This document shows positions 44,453 through 46,453 of a stretch of 46,453 nucleotides of DNA, piece after piece (within the stretch, counting starts at the first letter, position 1; each line of letters begins with the position of its first letter). Position numbers and translations under genes: made by a program. This DNA comes from Bacteroidales bacterium UBA1217 (lineage in GTDB: Bacteria; Bacteroidota; Bacteroidia; Bacteroidales; P3): NCBI GenBank assembly GCA_002309335.1, contig DBXH01000024.1:3531-49983 (forward strand), written 5' to 3'. The notes under the pieces were generated by a model. The model saw nothing but the letters and a program-made list of their open reading frames with translations. It made no database searches and had not been told where the DNA came from.

Positions 44453-45289
44453 CTAAACTCTCCTCTGTCGCATCATCTCATACATAAACACTCCAGCCGC
44501 TACCGAAACATTAAGCGACTGAACATCGCCGCATATCGGCAAACGTGCCCTTACATCCGACATTTTAAGCAACTCAGTCGAAATCCCGGTATCCTCCGAA
44601 CCCATAATCAACACCATTGGCTGAGTAAAATCAACTGACAGATAATCCGTTGCACCATTCTCAGTAGCAGCACAAACAGCAAGACCCGACTGGCGTGCAA
44701 GGTTCAGCACAGTCTTAAAATTCTGCTCTCTACATATCGGCATTCTCAACAGCGCACCCGACGAGCATTTTATTGCATCTTCGTTGATTTGAGCGCTGCC
44801 TCTGTCAGGGACAACAACAGCATCGATTCCTGCACATTCGGCCGTGCGAACTATAGCACCCAAATTGCGTACATCGGTAATATGGTCGAGCAGCAAAATA
44901 AACGGCTTCTTACCCTCATCCAGCAAACCTTGTAGCAACTCGGCAAAATCGCAGAACGTTATGGGTGAAATTGTCGCCACAACACCCTGATGATTGCTGT
45001 CGGTCATACGGTTCAACTTCTCTGCCGGCACATATTGTACAGGCAATCCCGCCTCACGGATTTTTGCCTTGAGTTCATAAGCCAACTGCCCCTCCAAATT
45101 ACTCTGCATCATTATCTTGTCTATCTGCTTACCCGCAGCAATAGCCTCCAGCACCGGCCGCATTCCACATACCATCTGCAACTTCTCCTGCTTCTTATGT
45201 TTCACGTGAAACGACTGGTTTTCACCCTCTTTCTTTTGGCGGTTATTTTGCACACCACGCCTGTATTCCTGTCCTTTATTTGCTATCAT
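44453..45289 (-). CDS. rlmB: 23S rRNA (guanosine-2'-O-)-methyltransferase RlmB-like SpoU enzyme
   Basis: The 278-residue protein belongs to the SpoU/TrmH family of knotted methyltransferases and most resembles RlmB, which methylates the 2'-hydroxyl of G2251 in 23S rRNA. An RNA-binding substrate domain (about 39-115: G-M-R-P-V-L-E-A-I, N-H-Q-G-V-V-A) precedes the catalytic SPOUT domain. SPOUT motifs are D-H-I-T-D-V-R-N-L-G-A-I-V-R-T-A-E-C, M-G-S-E-D-T-G-I-S, and S-L-N-V-S-V-A-A-G-V-F-M-Y-E. The first 38 residues are a Lys/Gln-rich extension that relatives I know lack; Met39 (ATG at 45173-45175) is an alternative start. The extension's DNA contains a parS site encoding S-F-H-V-K-H. The gene is third in a tightly spaced minus-strand set after hutI and the lolD-like gene (33-bp gap). 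Confidence 0.85.
   Translation of the reverse strand: MIANKGQEYRRGVQNNRQKKEGENQSFHVKHKKQEKLQMVCGMRPVLEAIAAGKQIDKIMMQSNLEGQLAYELKAKIREAGLPVQYVPAEKLNRMTDSNHQGVVATISPITFCDFAELLQGLLDEGKKPFILLLDHITDVRNLGAIVRTAECAGIDAVVVPDRGSAQINEDAIKCSSGALLRMPICREQNFKTVLNLARQSGLAVCAATENGATDYLSVDFTQPMVLIMGSEDTGISTELLKMSDVRARLPICGDVQSLNVSVAAGVFMYEMMRQRRV
45198..45213. other. parS-like centromere site (ParB binding)
   Basis: TGTTTCACGTGAAACG contains the perfect 14-bp palindrome GTTTCACGTGAAAC and differs from the widely conserved bacterial parS consensus TGTTTCACGTGAAACA only at the last base. It lies in the first 31 codons of the rlmB frame, read on the minus strand as S-F-H-V-K-H, or upstream of the gene if Met39 is the real start. 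ParB-CTP loads at such sites to organise and segregate the origin region. Confidence 0.8.
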
Positions 45290-45322
45290 TTTGTTCTTTA
45301 ATTTATTTCAACTTTCAGCACT

Positions 45323-45973
45323 TCACTCAATTCCTCCGTCCTTTATTGTTATCTGCCTATCCGACATCTCCGCCAGCTCGCGGTTGTGTGTCACGATAAC
45401 AAATGTCTGACGGTAATGGTCACGCAGACGGAAAAATAATTCGTGCAATTCTCTCGCATTTACCGAGTCAAGGTTGCCCGACGGCTCATCGGCAAGCACC
45501 ACAGCCGGTTTGTTCATTAGCGCACGCGCCACAGCCACACGTTGCTGCTCACCACCCGACAATTCCGACGGCTTATGGTCGGCACGGTCAGTCATATTCA
45601 GAAACTCCAGCAGCGACATAGCGTCAATCTTCGCCTTCTCCATCGTCAAGCCTCCAATAAGAGCGGGCATACACACATTCTCCAACGCGGTGAATTCTGG
45701 CAAAAGATTGTGGAATTGAAACACAAACCCGATGTTTTTGTTGCGGAACCGCGACAACTCCCGCTCCGACAAGGTGGTCACATCAACATCTTTTATTTTC
45801 ACTTTGCCGCTGTCGGGTCGGTCAAGGGTACCCATAATCTGCAGCAGAGTGGTCTTGCCGGCGCCCGAAGCACCGACAATCGACACTACCTCACCCTCCG
45901 TCACCTCAAGACTTACGCCCTTCAACACTTGCAACGATCCATACGACTTGTATACATTCTCTACTTTTATCAT
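45323..45973 (-). CDS. LolD-like ABC transporter ATP-binding protein
   Basis: The 216-residue ATPase has the full nucleotide-binding-domain set: Walker A G-A-S-G-A-G-K-T (34-41), Q-loop region F-V-F-Q-F-H-N-L-L-P-E-F (78-89), signature L-S-G-G-E-Q-Q-R (about 138-145), Walker B V-V-L-A-D-E-P-S-G-N-L-D (about 158-169) and H-loop T-H-N. The combination F-Q-F-H-x-L-L-P-E-F-T-A-L-E-N-V and A-D-E-P-S-G-N-L-D is characteristic of the LolD/MacB group. LolD powers release of lipoproteins from the inner membrane toward the outer membrane. The membrane partner (LolC/E type) is not in this window, so a related MacB-type export role cannot be excluded. It lies 36 bp after hutI and 33 bp before rlmB on the same strand. 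Confidence 0.85.
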   Translation of the reverse strand: MIKVENVYKSYGSLQVLKGVSLEVTEGEVVSIVGASGAGKTTLLQIMGTLDRPDSGKVKIKDVDVTTLSERELSRFRNKNIGFVFQFHNLLPEFTALENVCMPALIGGLTMEKAKIDAMSLLEFLNMTDRADHKPSELSGGEQQRVAVARALMNKPAVVLADEPSGNLDSVNARELHELFFRLRDHYRQTFVIVTHNRELAEMSDRQITIKDGGIE

Positions 45974-46009
45974 ATCAATTGCCTTTTAAGCAACAAAACT
46001 ATTCAATTC

Positions 46010-46453
46010 TTATACCTTCACACCATTCAGAAACACAGATTCCACCTTGTTCTCGCCGTATGAGTAAGGCATATACTCATAACTGGATATCGGCTTGGTG
46101 ATATAAAAGTTTGCCTTCTTGCCGACGGCTATGGAACCCACCTCGGCACTAACGCCCATAGCATAGGCTGTGTTGAGGGTAGTGGCGTTCAAAGCCTCTT
46201 CGGGTGTGAGTCGATATCTGATGCACGCCATCGAAAGAATAAGCTGCATATTGCCCGAGGGCGACGTACCGGGATTAAAGTCGGAGGCCATCGCCACAGG
46301 CAGACCTGAGTCTATCATCTTGCGTGCCGGCGAGAGCGGCAGATTAAGGAAGAATGCGCAGCCAGGAAGGATGGTCGGCATCGTATCGCTGCCTTTCAAA
46401 CATTCTATTTCTGCATCGCCCATCTGCTCGAGGTGGTCGACGGAGATGGCGCC
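46010..46453 (-). CDS. hutI: Imidazolonepropionase, C-terminal part (partial)
   Basis: The frame is open to the window's right edge, so only the last 147 residues are seen. The stretch S-V-D-H-L-E-Q-M-G-D at the start, the metal-site region A-S-D-F-N-P-G-T-S-P-S-G-N-M, and the C-terminal L-T-P-E-E-A-L-N-A-T-T-L-N-T-A-Y-A-M-G are typical of imidazolonepropionase. This amidohydrolase-fold metalloenzyme opens the imidazolone ring in histidine degradation, giving N-formimino-L-glutamate. It is followed by a lolD-like gene 36 bp downstream on the same strand; no other hut genes are visible, but they could lie beyond the edge. Confidence 0.88.
   Translation of the reverse strand, partial: GAISVDHLEQMGDAEIECLKGSDTMPTILPGCAFFLNLPLSPARKMIDSGLPVAMASDFNPGTSPSGNMQLILSMACIRYRLTPEEALNATTLNTAYAMGVSAEVGSIAVGKKANFYITKPISSYEYMPYSYGENKVESVFLNGVKV

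Overview
The window looks like a chromosomal segment from a member of the Bacteroidota, probably an anaerobic Bacteroidales. Four things support this. Two giant exported proteins end in type IX secretion (T9SS) type A sorting domains. A T9SS plug (DUF5103-type) gene and a DUF5686-type outer-membrane gene are present. There is an [FeFe]-hydrogenase/NuoE-type pair. The promoters carry the Bacteroidota -7 box TAnnTTTG, with no convincing Shine-Dalgarno sequences.

Layout, left to right. (1) 1-2482, plus strand: tail of an [FeFe]-hydrogenase, a NuoE/HndA-like [2Fe-2S] subunit, two tandem hairpins, a small unknown protein and a dicarboxylate/amino-acid:cation symporter. (2) 2539-13082, minus strand: an accessory, defence-island-like block. 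In transcription order it holds a YhcG/DUF1016 PD-(D/E)XK nuclease, a 1121-residue SIR2-domain protein, a 1618-residue protein joining a sacsin/HSP90-like ATPase to an SF1 helicase, and a frameshifted, truncated remnant of a third large protein. The SIR2 and ATPase-helicase genes are visibly more AT-rich than their neighbours and each has its own promoter. (3) 13151-15230, plus strand: a rhodanese lipoprotein and an EptA/CptA-like phosphoethanolamine transferase, closed by a bidirectional terminator. (4) 15308-23395, minus strand: a 2695-residue T9SS cargo protein with about eleven Cys-marked fibronectin-III-like modules. (5) 23649-25548: a CDF metal transporter, a helical protein of unknown function and peroxiredoxin Q/Bcp. 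(6) 25549-30447: a structured intergenic element, then a DUF5686 outer-membrane protein, a small beta-barrel and the T9SS plug protein. (7) 30528-43888, minus strand: tilS, directly preceded by a 12-kb gene for a 4009-residue T9SS surface protein with two beta-helix regions and many CARDB-like modules. (8) 43889-46453: an AT-rich gap, then rlmB, a lolD-like ATPase and the end of hutI, all on the minus strand. The N-terminal extension of rlmB carries a near-perfect parS site, which suggests the segment lies in the origin-proximal part of the chromosome.

Two themes link the genes. One is the T9SS: the plug protein sits between two very large predicted T9SS cargoes. The other is the defence block. 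Its SIR2 protein (predicted NAD+-consuming effector) and its ATPase-helicase fusion (predicted sensor or remodeller) are adjacent and co-oriented, and I could not assign the pair to a named system. Domain calls come from reading motifs, not from searches.
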